64,000 nt of DNA from positions 23,892 to 87,891 of the forward strand of contig NZ_JAPZSU010000048.1 of assembly GCF_027531905.1 (NCBI RefSeq). Reading direction: 5' to 3'. Below, piece after piece: positions 9,710 through 20,308 of this stretch; the first letter of the stretch is position 1, and every line of letters begins with the position of its first letter. This stretch comes from Flavobacterium sp. Lineage in GTDB: Bacteria; Bacteroidota; Bacteroidia; Flavobacteriales; Flavobacteriaceae. The translations under genes and the position numbers were made by a program. The notes below the pieces were generated by a model that was given only the letters and a program-made list of their open reading frames with translations, searched no databases and had not been told where the DNA came from.

Positions 9710-11033
9710 TGTTAGAAACTGGTCACTTACTGTTGCAGTAGCTGGATTTTTATTTGGTTTTGACACCGTAGTTATCTCTGGAGCCAATTTACCTATAAAG
9801 GAATTATGGCACACCACTCCATTGTTTCATGGCGTTTTCATTATGTCAATGGCGCTTTGGGGAACGGTATTAGGCGCCCTTCTGGGTGGTTATCCGTGTG
9901 ATAAATGGGGTAGAAAAAAAACGCTACTTTGGATAGGTATCTTGTTTTTGGTTTCGGCACTAGGCTCCGCATTGGCTCCCAATCCTTATGTTTTTTCTTT
10001 CTTTAGGTTTATTGGCGGAATTGGCGTTGGCGCCTCTTCGGTAGCCGCTCCCATCTATATTTCGGAAATCTCAAGTCCAGAAAATCGTGGAAAATTGGGA
10101 ACCTTATTTCAGTTTAACATCGTATTCGGAATACTGATTGCCTTTTTTTCAAACTATTTTTTCGAAGGCTTTGGCGGCGCCAACGATTGGCGTTGGATGA
10201 TTGGCATTGTTGCCTTACCAGCATTGATTTACAGCGTCATTGTCATTAGAATTCCTGAAAGTCCTCGATGGCTTATTCTGAATAAAAAAGATGACCAAGC
10301 GGGTCTAGCAGTTTTAGAAATGATTTATGCTCCTGCTCAGGCCAAAGAAAGTTTTAATGAAATCAAAAAAGACGTAACAACAACTGCAATTTCAGATTCC
10401 TTCTTTTCTAAAAAATATAAGTTCCCCATTCTTCTGGCTTTTCTGTTGGCTTTTTTCAATCAATTATCAGGCATTAATTTCATATTATATTATGCCCCAG
10501 AAATTCTCGAAATGGCAGGATTAGGAGCCAAAGAATCCTTGTTTAATTCTATTTTGATTGGCGTAACCAATTTGGTTTTTACCCTAATCGGAATGCGTTT
10601 AATAGATGTTTTAGGTCGAAAACAACTTATGTTAATTGGCTCGTTAGGCTACATTATAAGCTTAACTATGGTGGCTTTTGCTTTCTATTCGCAACTAGGC
10701 TCAGTAGTTTTATTGCTGTCTATTATGCTTTTTATTGCATCTCACGCTATCGGACAAGGAGCTGTAATCTGGGTTTTCATTTCCGAAATTTTTCCCAATT
10801 CTGTTCGGGCAAACGGGCAAGCTTTTGGCACAGGAATTCACTGGATTTTTGCGGCATTAATCACATTAGTCGGACCTATTGTTATCGATATTTACAAAGA
10901 AAATCCTTGGCCTATTTTTGCTTTTTTCGCCTTTATGATGCTCTTGCAACTCGTTTTTGTACTCTTTATGATGCCAGAAACCAAAGGATTGTCGCTTGAA
11001 GAAATTGAATCTAAAATGAAAACTCATGATTAA
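9702..11033 (+). CDS. MFS sugar porter (sugar/H+ symporter)
   Basis: 443 residues with about 12 membrane helices. Sugar-porter family signatures are present: PESPRWL in the central loop, NQLSGINFILYYAPEI before helix 7, and PETKGLSLEEIE at the C-terminus. It moves a monosaccharide, presumably fructose or glucose released by the GH32 and GH13 enzymes, across the inner membrane. It overlaps the GH32 stop by 8 bp and the fructokinase start by 8 bp, so the three genes are probably translationally coupled. Confidence 0.92.
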   Translation: MNNVRNWSLTVAVAGFLFGFDTVVISGANLPIKELWHTTPLFHGVFIMSMALWGTVLGALLGGYPCDKWGRKKTLLWIGILFLVSALGSALAPNPYVFSFFRFIGGIGVGASSVAAPIYISEISSPENRGKLGTLFQFNIVFGILIAFFSNYFFEGFGGANDWRWMIGIVALPALIYSVIVIRIPESPRWLILNKKDDQAGLAVLEMIYAPAQAKESFNEIKKDVTTTAISDSFFSKKYKFPILLAFLLAFFNQLSGINFILYYAPEILEMAGLGAKESLFNSILIGVTNLVFTLIGMRLIDVLGRKQLMLIGSLGYIISLTMVAFAFYSQLGSVVLLLSIMLFIASHAIGQGAVIWVFISEIFPNSVRANGQAFGTGIHWIFAALITLVGPIVIDIYKENPWPIFAFFAFMMLLQLVFVLFMMPETKGLSLEEIESKMKTHD

Positions 11034-11934
11034 TCAACCCAACACCAAATCCATAGTTTGCTTTGGAGAAATCCTATTCGATATCTTTCCGATTCATAAA
11101 AAAATTGGCGGTGCTCCCTTAAATGTATCCCTAAGATTAAAATCCCTTGGTATCAATACGCAAATCATTAGTTGTATTGGCAACGATTCAAATGGAAAAG
11201 AGGCACTTGACTACCTCACGCCAACAGGTATTTCAACACAAACCATCCAAATCAACCACACACATCCAACTGGGGAAGTTTTTGTGCATTTAAATGAAAA
11301 AGGTTCAGCAACTTATATCATCAACTATCCCGCGGCTTGGGACAAAATCAAATACACACAAGAAGGAGAGACAGCTGTAATTGGAGCAGATGTTTTTGTT
11401 TTTGGCAGTTTAGCTTGCAGAGATGCCATTTCACACCAAAGTTTGCTCAATTATATTGCTTTATCAAAATTCAAAGTTTTTGATGTCAATTTAAGAGCTC
11501 CTTATTATTCAAAAGAATTACTAGAAACATTATTCATGGAAGCCGATTGTATCAAATTCAACGACGAAGAATTGTACGAAATCAGCGATTTGTTAGATTC
11601 TCCCTATCATTCCTTAGAACAAAACATACAATTCATTGCCGAGAAAACCAATACCAACAATATTTGTGTGACCAAAGGGAGCCATGGCGCTGTTTTATTT
11701 ACCAATAATCAATTCTATTACAATAGCGGATACCAAGTCGCCGTGGCCGATACCGTAGGCGCTGGAGACTCCTTTTTGGCTGGATTACTGAGCGTTTTAA
11801 TCACAGAAAACAATCCTCAAAAAGCATTGAATTTTGCCTGTGCTTTAGGAGCCCTAGTCGCTTCACACGAAGGAGCCAACCCCAAAATAACCCGAAAAGA
11901 AATCGATGAATTTATGCATCCATTACTAAAATAA
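11026..11934 (+). CDS. PfkB-family carbohydrate kinase, probable fructokinase
   Basis: 302 residues. The N-terminal FGEILFDIFP and KIGGAPLNVSLRL blocks and the C-terminal DTVGAGDSFLAGLL signature, with its catalytic Asp and anion hole, identify a ribokinase/PfkB sugar kinase. Its position after GH32 and the symporter points to ATP-dependent phosphorylation of fructose in the cytoplasm. Specificity within the PfkB family cannot be proven from motifs alone. Confidence 0.9.
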   Translation: MINQPNTKSIVCFGEILFDIFPIHKKIGGAPLNVSLRLKSLGINTQIISCIGNDSNGKEALDYLTPTGISTQTIQINHTHPTGEVFVHLNEKGSATYIINYPAAWDKIKYTQEGETAVIGADVFVFGSLACRDAISHQSLLNYIALSKFKVFDVNLRAPYYSKELLETLFMEADCIKFNDEELYEISDLLDSPYHSLEQNIQFIAEKTNTNNICVTKGSHGAVLFTNNQFYYNSGYQVAVADTVGAGDSFLAGLLSVLITENNPQKALNFACALGALVASHEGANPKITRKEIDEFMHPLLK

Positions 11935-11945
11935 AAGGAACTACA

Positions 11946-13719
11946 ATGAAAAAAAACAATGCAATTTTACTGCTCTTATCAATTGTAAGAGCAATTATTT
12001 GTGCCCCTATGACTGCACAAGAAAAAAAAAACATCCCTTGATAAAAAATGGTGGAAAGAGGCTGTAGTTTATCAAATTTACCCACGTAGTTTCAAAGATT
12101 CTGATGGAGATGGTGTGGGTGATTTGAAAGGAATTATTTCGAAACTAGATTACATCAAAAGTTTGGGTGTTGACATCATTTGGCTAAACCCAATCTATAG
12201 TTCTCCAAACGCTGATAATGGTTATGATATTTCAGATTATCAAAATATTATGAAAGAATTTGGAACTATGCAAGACTTTGATGCACTATTAAAAGGTCTG
12301 CATCAAAGAGGTATAAAACTCGTAATGGATTTAGTTGTTAATCATAGCAGTGATGAACACAAATGGTTTCAAGAAAGTCGGAAATCTAGAGACAATCCCT
12401 ACCGAGATTACTATCATTGGTGGCCTGCCGAAAAAGGGAAACCAGCTTTTCGTCCAGGAGCGTTCGAAGCTGATGGAAGCGGCTGGCGTTATGACAAAAC
12501 AACTGATTCGTATTACCTCCATTATTTCAACTTCAAACAACCAGATTTAAATTGGGAAAATCCAAAAGTTAGACAAGAAATTTACAGTATGATGCGTTGG
12601 TGGCTAGACAAAGGCATTGACGGTTTTAGAATGGATGTCATTCCATTTATTTCTAAAGACACTAGCTTTCCAGTAATTACTCAAGAAGAATTAAACAAAA
12701 ATTACCAAGGTCGTTGGGATGTATATATGGGTAGCGGTCCTCATTTGCACGAATATCTTCAAGAAATGAACCGTGAGGTGTTGAGCAAATACGACTGTAT
12801 ATCTTTGGCAGAAGGTGCAGGAATGCTAACTTCAACAGCTTTAAATTTTGTAGATGCCGACAGAAATGAATTGAATATGGGCTATCATTTTGAAGGCACT
12901 AATTTGGGTTATATCCCTGGTTATTTCAAAAAAATGGGTCCTTATTCATTAGTTGATTTCAAAAAAATCTATTCAGATTGGGATGCAGTATATCAAACCA
13001 AAGGCTGGGGAACCATTTATTTAGGTAATCACGACCAACCCAGAATGACCTCTCGATGGGGAAATGACGCACCAGAATATCAGTCATTTTCATCAAAGCT
13101 TTTGACTACATTTTTACTTTCGATGAGAGGAACTCCATACTATTACAATGGTGACGAAATAGGAATGGTAAATGCAAAATTTGATAAAATTGAAGATTAC
13201 CGTGATATCGAAACTTTGGCAGAATATGAAAGGCTTCAAAAAACAGGAGGTGATTTAAAACAATTCATTGAAGACCAAAAAACAGGTGGAGCTAGAGACA
13301 ACGGAAGAACGCCATTTCAGTGGAATGCCACACCCAATGCCGGTTTTACCGAAGGGAATCCTTGGCTAAAAGTACATCCTAACCATTTAACAATCAATGC
13401 CGAAAGTCAAGAAAATGATGCTGACTCTACCTTAAATTATTTTAGAAAGTTGGTACAATTACGAAAAAAAGAACCCATACTCATTTATGGAAGTTATACT
13501 TTATTGGACGAAGAAAATGAAAATATTTATGCTTATTTAAGAGAGCTAAATGGTCGAAAAATATTGGTCTTGTTGAACTTTACATCACAAGAAGCCCTTT
13601 TTTCAATCCCAATTGCTGTTGAAGGAGCAAAAATATTGCTTTAAAATTATCCAAATAATACGATTGAAAGTTATTATTTAAGACCTTTTGAAGCAATAAT
13701 TGCTGATTGCATTAATTAA
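11946..13719 (+). pseudogene. GH13 alpha-glucosidase, broken by a frameshift and a late stop
   Basis: The ATG at 11946 opens a signal-peptide-like sequence (MKKNNAILLLLSIVRAIICA...TAQEKKNIP) that stops at TGA 12039-12041. The glycosidase continues in another frame from about 12022 (TSLDKKWWKEAVVYQIYPRSF). Removing one base of the A10 run at 12022-12031 joins the two. The main frame is open to TAA 13642-13644, where AKILL is followed in the same frame by NYPNNTIESYYLRPFEAII and a second stop at 13719, as expected of the family tail. The GH13 catalytic set is intact (GFRMDVI, LAEGAG, GNHDQPR), of the oligo-1,6-glucosidase type. The longest intact frame, 12115-13644 from GTG, lacks strand 1 of the barrel. 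Sequencing error, slippage rescue or recent decay remain possible. Confidence 0.8.
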
Positions 13720-14267
13720 ATACATTTTTTCTATAAAGTTAAAATTATAATGCAATAGCTTTTACTGCTGATATAGTTTCAATGTAAAATATTTTTCTTT
13801 AACATTATATAAATAACTAATTACTATTTCTATTCATTCTATCTAAACCCATGAAGCAAAATAGTTATTTAGATTAGACTTTTCAATTCATAAAAATTTT
13901 GAAAAAAGCAAAAAAGACTCAGAATAAAGCAAAATTATTTATCAAAAACCGCTTAATTCTATTAATTACAGCATTTGTTGAAAGCGAATTTTATTGGTTT
14001 TGTTTTCATTCCTACGAAGAAGGAACCGCATAAATTACACACATTATATGATTCCTCCCGCGTCGGAATAACAAAAGCTGTTAATAGTAGAATTAAGCCT
14101 TAAGTACTAACGCAGTTTACTCCAAAACCCGAATACACATTTTACAACACCTTAAAAACAAATAATTTATACAAAAAAAACAAAATTTATACTTATATTG
14201 TCTTAAAATCAATATGGTTCATTTTTACAATAATAGTTTAATTTGAAACCAAACATAAGCTAAGACC
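13720..14267. other. Gene-free gap with a degenerate inverted repeat
   Basis: 548 bp of very AT-rich sequence between the broken GH13 gene and the regulator gene. No open frame resembles a gene. The only structure seen is the nested inverted repeat at 13949-14100. The sequence TTTAATTTG at 14238-14246 may be part of the regulator promoter. Confidence 0.6.
13949..14100. repeat. Nested imperfect inverted repeat, about 150 bp
   Basis: The outer arms GCTTAATTCTATTAATTACAGC (from 13951) and its near-complement ending at 14098 pair almost fully. The inner arms, CATTCCTACGAAGAAGGAAC (about 14007-14026) and ATTCCTCCCGCGTCGGAATA (14051-14070), also pair with mismatches. It resembles the degenerate palindromic intergenic repeats common in flavobacterial genomes. 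No transposase is present. Confidence 0.6.
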
Positions 14268-15293
14268 ATGAAAGAAACTACTCTTAAAGAAATTGCTTCT
14301 AAACTAGGTATATCAATAACTACAGTTTCGAAGGCACTAAAAAACTACCCTGACGTTAGCGAAAAAACGAAGCAGGCCGTTTTGGATTTAGCAAAAGACT
14401 TGCATTATACACCTAATAGTTTTGCAGTGAATTTAAGGACAAAGGAATCCAAAACCATCGGATTAATCATTCCTGAAGTGATGCATCATTTTTTTTCAAA
14501 TGTGATTAACGCCATTATTGATAAAGCCGAAAAAAATGGATATTTAGTAATTATCTTACAATCTAATGAATCTATAGAACTTGAAAAAAAGCAAGTAGAA
14601 TTGCTAATCAATAAACGGGTAGATGGAATTATAATGTCACTTTCTAATGAATCTAATTTTGATGAACATATCAAAGAAATTATCAATAGAAATATTCCCT
14701 TTGTAATGTTCGACAAAATTTCCAAATTAGCCAATTGTTCGAAGGTTTTGATTGATGACCAAAAAGCAGCGATGAGTGCCACTCAACATTTAATCGATAA
14801 AGGATGTAGAAAAATAGCACACATTCGAGGCCCCCTAAACCCACAAAATTCAATAGATCGCTATATTGGTTATAAAAAAACATTAGACAAGAATCAAATC
14901 CCATACGACCCAAAATTGGTTTACACTTGTGAAAATGTTACTTTTCAGGAAGGATTAGATTTTGCTAAACAAATTATTGAAGAGCATCCAGATGTAGATG
15001 GTGTTTTTGCTGTAACAGATTTAATAGCCGTAGGCGTTTTATCATACTTTAACGATCATCAAATAAAAGTGCCTCAACAAGTAGCTGTAATCGGTTTTAG
15101 CAATTGGTTTATGTCTCAAGTTTTGAATCCAAAATTGAGCACCATAGACCAACCCAGTCATGAAATGGGAGTAGCATCATTTAATCTTTTATTAGAAGAA
15201 ATGCACGCTCATAAAGAAAACATTCCGTTTACGCCAAAAACTTTGATTTTGGAAACTAGCGTTATCGAAAGAGATTCTAGTAAGAAATCATAA
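14268..15293 (+). CDS. LacI/GalR family transcriptional regulator
   Basis: 341 residues. N-terminal LacI helix-turn-helix [20 protein letters not shown] with hinge helix at about 45-58 ([13 protein letters not shown]), then a periplasmic-binding-protein-like ligand domain ([42 protein letters not shown]). It is the only regulator in the sugar locus and the likely reader of the CG-centred palindromes at 5615-5646 and 8004-8040. No such box is seen upstream of its own gene. The effector is probably a sugar or sugar phosphate. Its stop overlaps the convergent queG stop by 6 bp. Confidence 0.93.
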   Translation: MKETTLKEIASKLGISITTVSKALKNYPDVSEKTKQAVLDLAKDLHYTPNSFAVNLRTKESKTIGLIIPEVMHHFFSNVINAIIDKAEKNGYLVIILQSNESIELEKKQVELLINKRVDGIIMSLSNESNFDEHIKEIINRNIPFVMFDKISKLANCSKVLIDDQKAAMSATQHLIDKGCRKIAHIRGPLNPQNSIDRYIGYKKTLDKNQIPYDPKLVYTCENVTFQEGLDFAKQIIEEHPDVDGVFAVTDLIAVGVLSYFNDHQIKVPQQVAVIGFSNWFMSQVLNPKLSTIDQPSHEMGVASFNLLLEEMHAHKENIPFTPKTLILETSVIERDSSKKS

Positions 15294-16211
15294 TGAATTA
15301 TCAATATTTCTCAGAAGACCCCTCCATTTGGTTCTTTTTAAAGGAGAATTCTTAAAAACAGCATTAAAGGTATCAGATGTGATTTCCTCCCAATCTTTTT
15401 TTGACCATTGAAGCAGTTCAGGATTAGGATTAAATAAAGGTTCCTGATGCGATTTTGAAAACCGATTCCAGGGGCAAACATCTTGACAGACATCACATCC
15501 AAAAATCCAATCGTCAAATTTTCCTTTAAACTCTGATGGAATATTATCTTTCAATTCAATCGTAAAATAAGAAATACACTTGCTACCATCTACAACATAA
15601 GGTGCAACAATAGCCTGCGTAGGGCATGCATCAAGACAAGCCGTACAAGTACCACAATGGTCAGTTGTAGCATGATCATATTCTAAATCAAGGTTTACAA
15701 TCAACTCAGCAATAAAGTAAAATGAACCCACTTTTTGAGTGATTAAATTACTATTTTTCCCTATCCAGCCTAAACCGCTTTTCGCAGCCCATGCTTTATC
15801 TAGAACAGGTGCTGAATCAACGAAAGCTCTTCCTGAAACTTCACCTATCTCCGTTTGAATCGAAAATAATAATTCTTTTAATTTATCTTTAATTACAAAA
15901 TGATAATCTTGGCCAAAAGCATATTTTGAAATCTTATAAGAATCTGGATTTTGTTCTTCAGAAGGATAATAGTTCAACAATAAAGATATAACACTCTTAG
16001 CACCATCTACTAATAAAGTCGGGTCGAGTCTCTTGTCAAAATGATTCTCCATATAACTCATTTGGCCATTCATTTGTTGGCTTAACCAATATTCTAATCT
16101 TGGAGCTTCTTTATCTAAAAAACCAGCTTTAGAAATCCCACAAGACAAAAAGCCGAGTCTTTTGGATTCGGCTTTTATAAATTGAGTATATTTTTCTTTG
16201 TTATTAATCAT
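15288..16211 (-). CDS. queG: Epoxyqueuosine reductase QueG
   Basis: 307 residues. The N-terminal cobalamin-binding domain (DUF1730) is followed by two [4Fe-4S] motifs, [12 protein letters not shown] and [11 protein letters not shown]. This is the layout of QueG, which reduces epoxyqueuosine to queuosine in tRNA anticodons using vitamin B12. The typical C-terminal HEAT-like extension is short here, as in other Bacteroidota. It follows ruvB with a 2-bp gap and is probably co-transcribed with it. Confidence 0.93.
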   Translation of the reverse strand: MINNKEKYTQFIKAESKRLGFLSCGISKAGFLDKEAPRLEYWLSQQMNGQMSYMENHFDKRLDPTLLVDGAKSVISLLLNYYPSEEQNPDSYKISKYAFGQDYHFVIKDKLKELLFSIQTEIGEVSGRAFVDSAPVLDKAWAAKSGLGWIGKNSNLITQKVGSFYFIAELIVNLDLEYDHATTDHCGTCTACLDACPTQAIVAPYVVDGSKCISYFTIELKDNIPSEFKGKFDDWIFGCDVCQDVCPWNRFSKSHQEPLFNPNPELLQWSKKDWEEITSDTFNAVFKNSPLKRTKWRGLLRNIDNSL

Positions 16212-16213
16212 TA

Positions 16214-17236
16214 CTAAAACAATCCTCCTTGAACATTCATTCTTACTTTACCCAAATGTTGGTATGCTTTTTCAGTTACTTCCCTTCCGCGTGGTGTTCT
16301 CATAATAAAACCCTCTTGAATCAAGAAAGGTTCATATACCTCCTCAATAGTCTCACTACTCTCAGATACAGCAGTTGCTAAAGTAGTTAAACCTACAGGA
16401 CCTCCTTTGAATTTGTCGATAATTGTGGTTAAAATCTTATTATCCATTTCATCCAAACCATGCGCATCAACATTAAGAGCTTTAAGAGCAAAACGAGCTA
16501 TTTCAATATCTATGGTGCCATTCCCTTTAATTTGTGCAAAATCACGAACCCTACGCAACAGAGCATTAGCAATACGAGGTGTGCCTCTGCTTCTCCCAGC
16601 AATTTCTATCGCAGCTTCCATGGTAATTGGCATTTTAAAAATAGAAGAACTACGTTCTACAATAGTAGTCAACAATTCTGTGGAATAATACTGCAAACGA
16701 GAAGATATACCAAAACGAGCACGCATTGGAGCCGTAAGCAAACCCGAACGAGTGGTAGCACCAATTAAGGTAAAAGGATTTAAATTAATTTGAACCGTTC
16801 TTGCATTTGGTCCGGATTCAATCATAATGTCAATTTTAAAATCTTCCATTGCAGAATATAAATACTCCTCAACAATAGGACTCAAACGATGAATTTCATC
16901 AATAAAAAGGACATCTCTTTCTTCTAGATTAGTCAATAAACCAGCTAAATCACCAGGCTTGTCAAGTACTGGCCCCGAAGTGATTTTTATTCCTACTTTT
17001 AATTCATTTGCTAAAATATTAGCTAAAGTAGTTTTACCTAATCCTGGCGGTCCATGAAAAAGGGTATGATCTAAAGCTTCATTACGCTGGTTTGCAGCAG
17101 CAACAAATACCTTTAGATTTTCTAAAACCTGATCTTGTCCTGAAAAATCATCAAAACTAAGGGGTCTTAATCTTTTTTCAATATCAAGTTCTTCTGAATT
17201 ATAGTTGGTATTCGTTGGGTCTAAATTTTCATTCAT
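16214..17236 (-). CDS. ruvB: Holliday junction branch migration ATPase RuvB
   Basis: 340 residues, the normal length. It has Walker [12 protein letters not shown], Walker [11 protein letters not shown] and sensor [10 protein letters not shown], with the winged-helix C-terminus ([21 protein letters not shown]). RuvB hexamers drive migration of Holliday junctions with RuvA and RuvC, neither of which is in this window. It precedes queG on the same strand. Confidence 0.97.
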   Translation of the reverse strand: MNENLDPTNTNYNSEELDIEKRLRPLSFDDFSGQDQVLENLKVFVAAANQRNEALDHTLFHGPPGLGKTTLANILANELKVGIKITSGPVLDKPGDLAGLLTNLEERDVLFIDEIHRLSPIVEEYLYSAMEDFKIDIMIESGPNARTVQINLNPFTLIGATTRSGLLTAPMRARFGISSRLQYYSTELLTTIVERSSSIFKMPITMEAAIEIAGRSRGTPRIANALLRRVRDFAQIKGNGTIDIEIARFALKALNVDAHGLDEMDNKILTTIIDKFKGGPVGLTTLATAVSESSETIEEVYEPFLIQEGFIMRTPRGREVTEKAYQHLGKVRMNVQGGLF

Positions 17237-17265
17237 TGGATAAAGATAAAAAAAGGCTTTACAAT

Positions 17266-17296
17266 AAAAAAGCCTTTCACAAGGAAAGGCTTTTTC
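17266..17296 (-). terminator. Terminator of the act-cox operon
   Basis: Hairpin AAAAAGCCTTTC/GGAAAGGCTTTTT with an ACAA loop, just after the coxA stop. A competing, slightly weaker hairpin can form with AAAGGCTTT at 17253-17261. It separates coxA from ruvB. Confidence 0.8.
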
Positions 17297-17308
17297 TATT
17301 TTTATAAA

Positions 17309-19105
17309 TTAGTGATGTAAAACTTCTTCACCAACTTTCATAGGAACATTTTGAGGCACAAAATCTTCATCATGTCCTGGCTTACTGTAATCGTAAGGCC
17401 ATCTATGAACTTCAGGAATTTCACCTGGCCAGTTACCATGCATGTGTTCTACAGGAGCAGTCCATTCTAATGTATTTGATTTCCATGGATTTTGTTCTGC
17501 TTTTTTACCATAAAAAATACTAACAAAGAAATTATACAAGAAAACTAATTGAAATGCACCACCAATTAAAGCGAAAGTAGTAATCAATACATTCACATTT
17601 TGTAAATCATCAAAAAGTGGGAAGTTAGTATTAGTATAATAACGTCTTGGCAAACCAGCTAAACCAATAAAATGCATTGGGAAGAAAACACCATAAGCAC
17701 AAACCGCAGTTACCCAAAAGTGAACGTATCCTAAATTTTTATTTAACATTCTTCCAAACATTCTTGGGAACCAGTGATAAACCCCAGCAAACATTCCATA
17801 AAGTGCAGAAATACCCATTACCAAGTGGAAGTGAGCTACCACAAAGTAAGTATCGTGTACATTAATGTCTAGTGTACTATCACCAAGAATAATTCCAGTC
17901 AAACCACCCGTAATAAAAGTAGAAACTAAACCAATTGAGAACAACATAGCTGGGTTCAATTGCAAGTTACCTTTCCATAAAGTTGTAATGTAGTTAAACG
18001 CCTTTACAGCAGAAGGAATAGCAATCAATAAGGTTGTAAATGTAAACACCGAACCTAAGAAAGGATTCATCCCTGAAATAAACATATGGTGACCCCATAC
18101 AATTGTTGACAAGAACGCAATTGCCAGTATAGACATAATCATCGCTCTATAACCAAAAATTGGTTTACGAGAATTAGTTGCAATAATTTCTGAAGTAATC
18201 CCTAAAGCTGGTAATAATACGATGTAAACCTCTGGGTGTCCTAAGAACCAAAACAAGTGCTCAAAAAGAACTGGAGATCCACCTTGATAATGTAAAACTT
18301 CACCAGCAATATAAATATCAGACAAGAAGAAAGAAGTACCAAAACTTCTATCAAAAATCAATAATAAAGCGGCAGAAAGTAAAACCGGAAAAGAAATAAT
18401 ACCAATAATAGCAGTAACAAAGAATGCCCAAATAGTAAGTGGCAATCTAGTCATTGACATCCCTTTTGTTCTTAAGTTGATAACTGTTACAACATAATTC
18501 AAAGATCCCATTAATGAAGACGCAATAAATATTGCCATAGACACTAACCAAAGTGTCATACCAGCTCCTGAACCAGGTATAGCTTGAGGTAATGCACTTA
18601 ATGGAGGATAAATTGTCCAACCAGATGAAGCTGGTCCAGCCTCAACAAAAAGAGAACAAATCATGATCACACTTGATAAGAAAAACAACCAATAGGAAAT
18701 CATATTCATGAAACCTGAGGCCATATCTCTAGCTCCAATTTGAAGTGGAATCAACAAATTACTAAAAGTACCACTTAGACCTGCTGTCAATACAAAAAAT
18801 ACCATAATAGTACCATGAATTGTAACTAAAGCCAAATAGATATCATTAGCCATAACTCCTTCTGGAGCAAATTTATCACCTAATAAAATATTGAAAATTT
18901 TAAAAGATTCTTCTGGCCAAGCCAATTGCATTCTAAAAAGCAATGACATTCCAACACCAATAATCCCCATAACAATACCTGTAATCAAGTACTGTTTTGC
19001 AATCATTTTATGGTCAATACTAAAAATGTATTTAGTAATGAATGTATCCTTATGGTGGTGTTCGTGTTCGTGATCGTGTCCGTGATCGTGACCTTCTGCT
19101 GACAT
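17309..19105 (-). CDS. coxA: Cytochrome c oxidase subunit I (aa3 type)
   Basis: 598 residues and twelve membrane helices. Haem-copper ligands are visible: HPEVYIVLLPALG (the His-Tyr pair), GHHMFISGM (CuB histidines) and HDTYFVVAHFHLVMG (haem a3 and haem a ligands). The N-terminus is very rich in His, Glu and Asp (HDHGHDHEHEHHH), possibly a metal-binding tail. It is the catalytic subunit reducing O2 to water with proton pumping. It is the last gene of the operon after coxB, in keeping with the ACIII-oxidase supercomplex described in F. johnsoniae. Subunits III and IV are not in this window. Confidence 0.96.
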   Translation of the reverse strand: MSAEGHDHGHDHEHEHHHKDTFITKYIFSIDHKMIAKQYLITGIVMGIIGVGMSLLFRMQLAWPEESFKIFNILLGDKFAPEGVMANDIYLALVTIHGTIMVFFVLTAGLSGTFSNLLIPLQIGARDMASGFMNMISYWLFFLSSVIMICSLFVEAGPASSGWTIYPPLSALPQAIPGSGAGMTLWLVSMAIFIASSLMGSLNYVVTVINLRTKGMSMTRLPLTIWAFFVTAIIGIISFPVLLSAALLLIFDRSFGTSFFLSDIYIAGEVLHYQGGSPVLFEHLFWFLGHPEVYIVLLPALGITSEIIATNSRKPIFGYRAMIMSILAIAFLSTIVWGHHMFISGMNPFLGSVFTFTTLLIAIPSAVKAFNYITTLWKGNLQLNPAMLFSIGLVSTFITGGLTGIILGDSTLDINVHDTYFVVAHFHLVMGISALYGMFAGVYHWFPRMFGRMLNKNLGYVHFWVTAVCAYGVFFPMHFIGLAGLPRRYYTNTNFPLFDDLQNVNVLITTFALIGGAFQLVFLYNFFVSIFYGKKAEQNPWKSNTLEWTAPVEHMHGNWPGEIPEVHRWPYDYSKPGHDEDFVPQNVPMKVGEEVLHH

Positions 19106-19133
19106 ATATATACTTTTAAATATTCTTAAATAA

Positions 19134-20288
19134 TTATTTCATTGCTACCTTAACAGCAGCAGGTTCCTTTGCTACATTCAAACTATCTGATCCTGAAGCA
19201 CCTTCAGCTGCTGGAGTTTCTTTTGAAGCTTTATATTCCTTAACTAAAGCAACTTTATCACTCAGCCATTTCTTATAATCCTCTGGAGAATCAACAACAA
19301 CTTTCATTTGCATATTGTAATGAGAAGCTCCACAAATTTTGTTACACAACAATAGATAGTCAAAAGTATAAGGATCTAAAGCTGTTCCACCTTTTGCAAC
19401 TAATTCAGTGCTCTTTTTAGAACGCAAGTCATTAATTCTTGCCACTTTTTCAACCATAAAAGGTAATTCTCTATACTCTGAAGTAGTGTAGATTGGAGTA
19501 AAAGCAAATTCAGTAACCATACCTGGAACACAGTTCATTTGAGCTCTAAAATGAGGCATATAAGCTGAATGCAATACATCTTGAGAACGCATTTTGAAGT
19601 GAACTTTTTTTCCTTTAGGAATATGAATTTCAGTAGCCAAAAAGTCGTCTTGAGCATTTTTATCAGCTAAATCCACACCTACTGAATTTACACCATCAAT
19701 CAAACGAACATTAGCTTTACCTAACACTTGATCAGCACCAGCATATCTAGCTGTCCATTTAAATTGCTGAGCATAAAGCTCGATAACTACAGTATCTTCT
19801 TCATCATCGATAAACATAATGTTAGTCCATGCATATAAACCATACAAAATAAGACCTGCTAAAACAACAGCTGGTATTACACTCCAAACTGCTTCTAGTT
19901 TATTGTTATCAGCAAAATAAAGTGCCTTTTTCTCTTTATTACCTCTATATTTAAATGCAAAATAATGTAATAAAACTTGTGTAATTGCTTGCACAGTAAA
20001 GATTAAAACCCAAGTAATATTCATCAAATTATCAACTGTACCACCATGTTCTGATGCTGGTGTATGTAACGGTAAATCTCCCCACTTTAACAAACCATAT
20101 ATCGTAAAAATATAAATGAATGCTAAAAAACCAAACATCAAATATCCTTGAATATTGTTATCATTATCAGTTGCTATTTGAGAATCATCAGATTTTGAAC
20201 CTACTTGTGTAAGATCAAATATCTTAGTCAATTGCCAAAGCGCAACAGCTAATAAAACTAAAACTATAATTACCAACAAACTTGTCAT
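19134..20288 (-). CDS. coxB: Cytochrome c oxidase subunit II (CuA subunit)
   Basis: 384 residues. There are several N-terminal membrane helices, including one near the N-terminus and one at about 43-65, and a cupredoxin domain. CuA ligands are visible: HSAYMPHFRAQMN upstream and CNKICGASHYNM (Cys-x3-Cys and His). It passes electrons from cytochrome c to subunit I. There is no fused cytochrome c domain, so an external haem protein, probably the mono-haem domain of ActA or ActE in the same operon, must deliver electrons. The C-terminal tail after about residue 355 is Ala/Ser/Glu-rich. Confidence 0.94.
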   Translation of the reverse strand: MTSLLVIIVLVLLAVALWQLTKIFDLTQVGSKSDDSQIATDNDNNIQGYLMFGFLAFIYIFTIYGLLKWGDLPLHTPASEHGGTVDNLMNITWVLIFTVQAITQVLLHYFAFKYRGNKEKKALYFADNNKLEAVWSVIPAVVLAGLILYGLYAWTNIMFIDDEEDTVVIELYAQQFKWTARYAGADQVLGKANVRLIDGVNSVGVDLADKNAQDDFLATEIHIPKGKKVHFKMRSQDVLHSAYMPHFRAQMNCVPGMVTEFAFTPIYTTSEYRELPFMVEKVARINDLRSKKSTELVAKGGTALDPYTFDYLLLCNKICGASHYNMQMKVVVDSPEDYKKWLSDKVALVKEYKASKETPAAEGASGSDSLNVAKEPAAVKVAMK

Positions 20289-20308
20289 CTGTTTTTCTGT
20301 TTAAAATA

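Noticed and set aside
1..15293. Locus as a recent horizontal island
   Set aside because: No integrase, insertion sequence or clear compositional break; codon use looks like the rest of the window.
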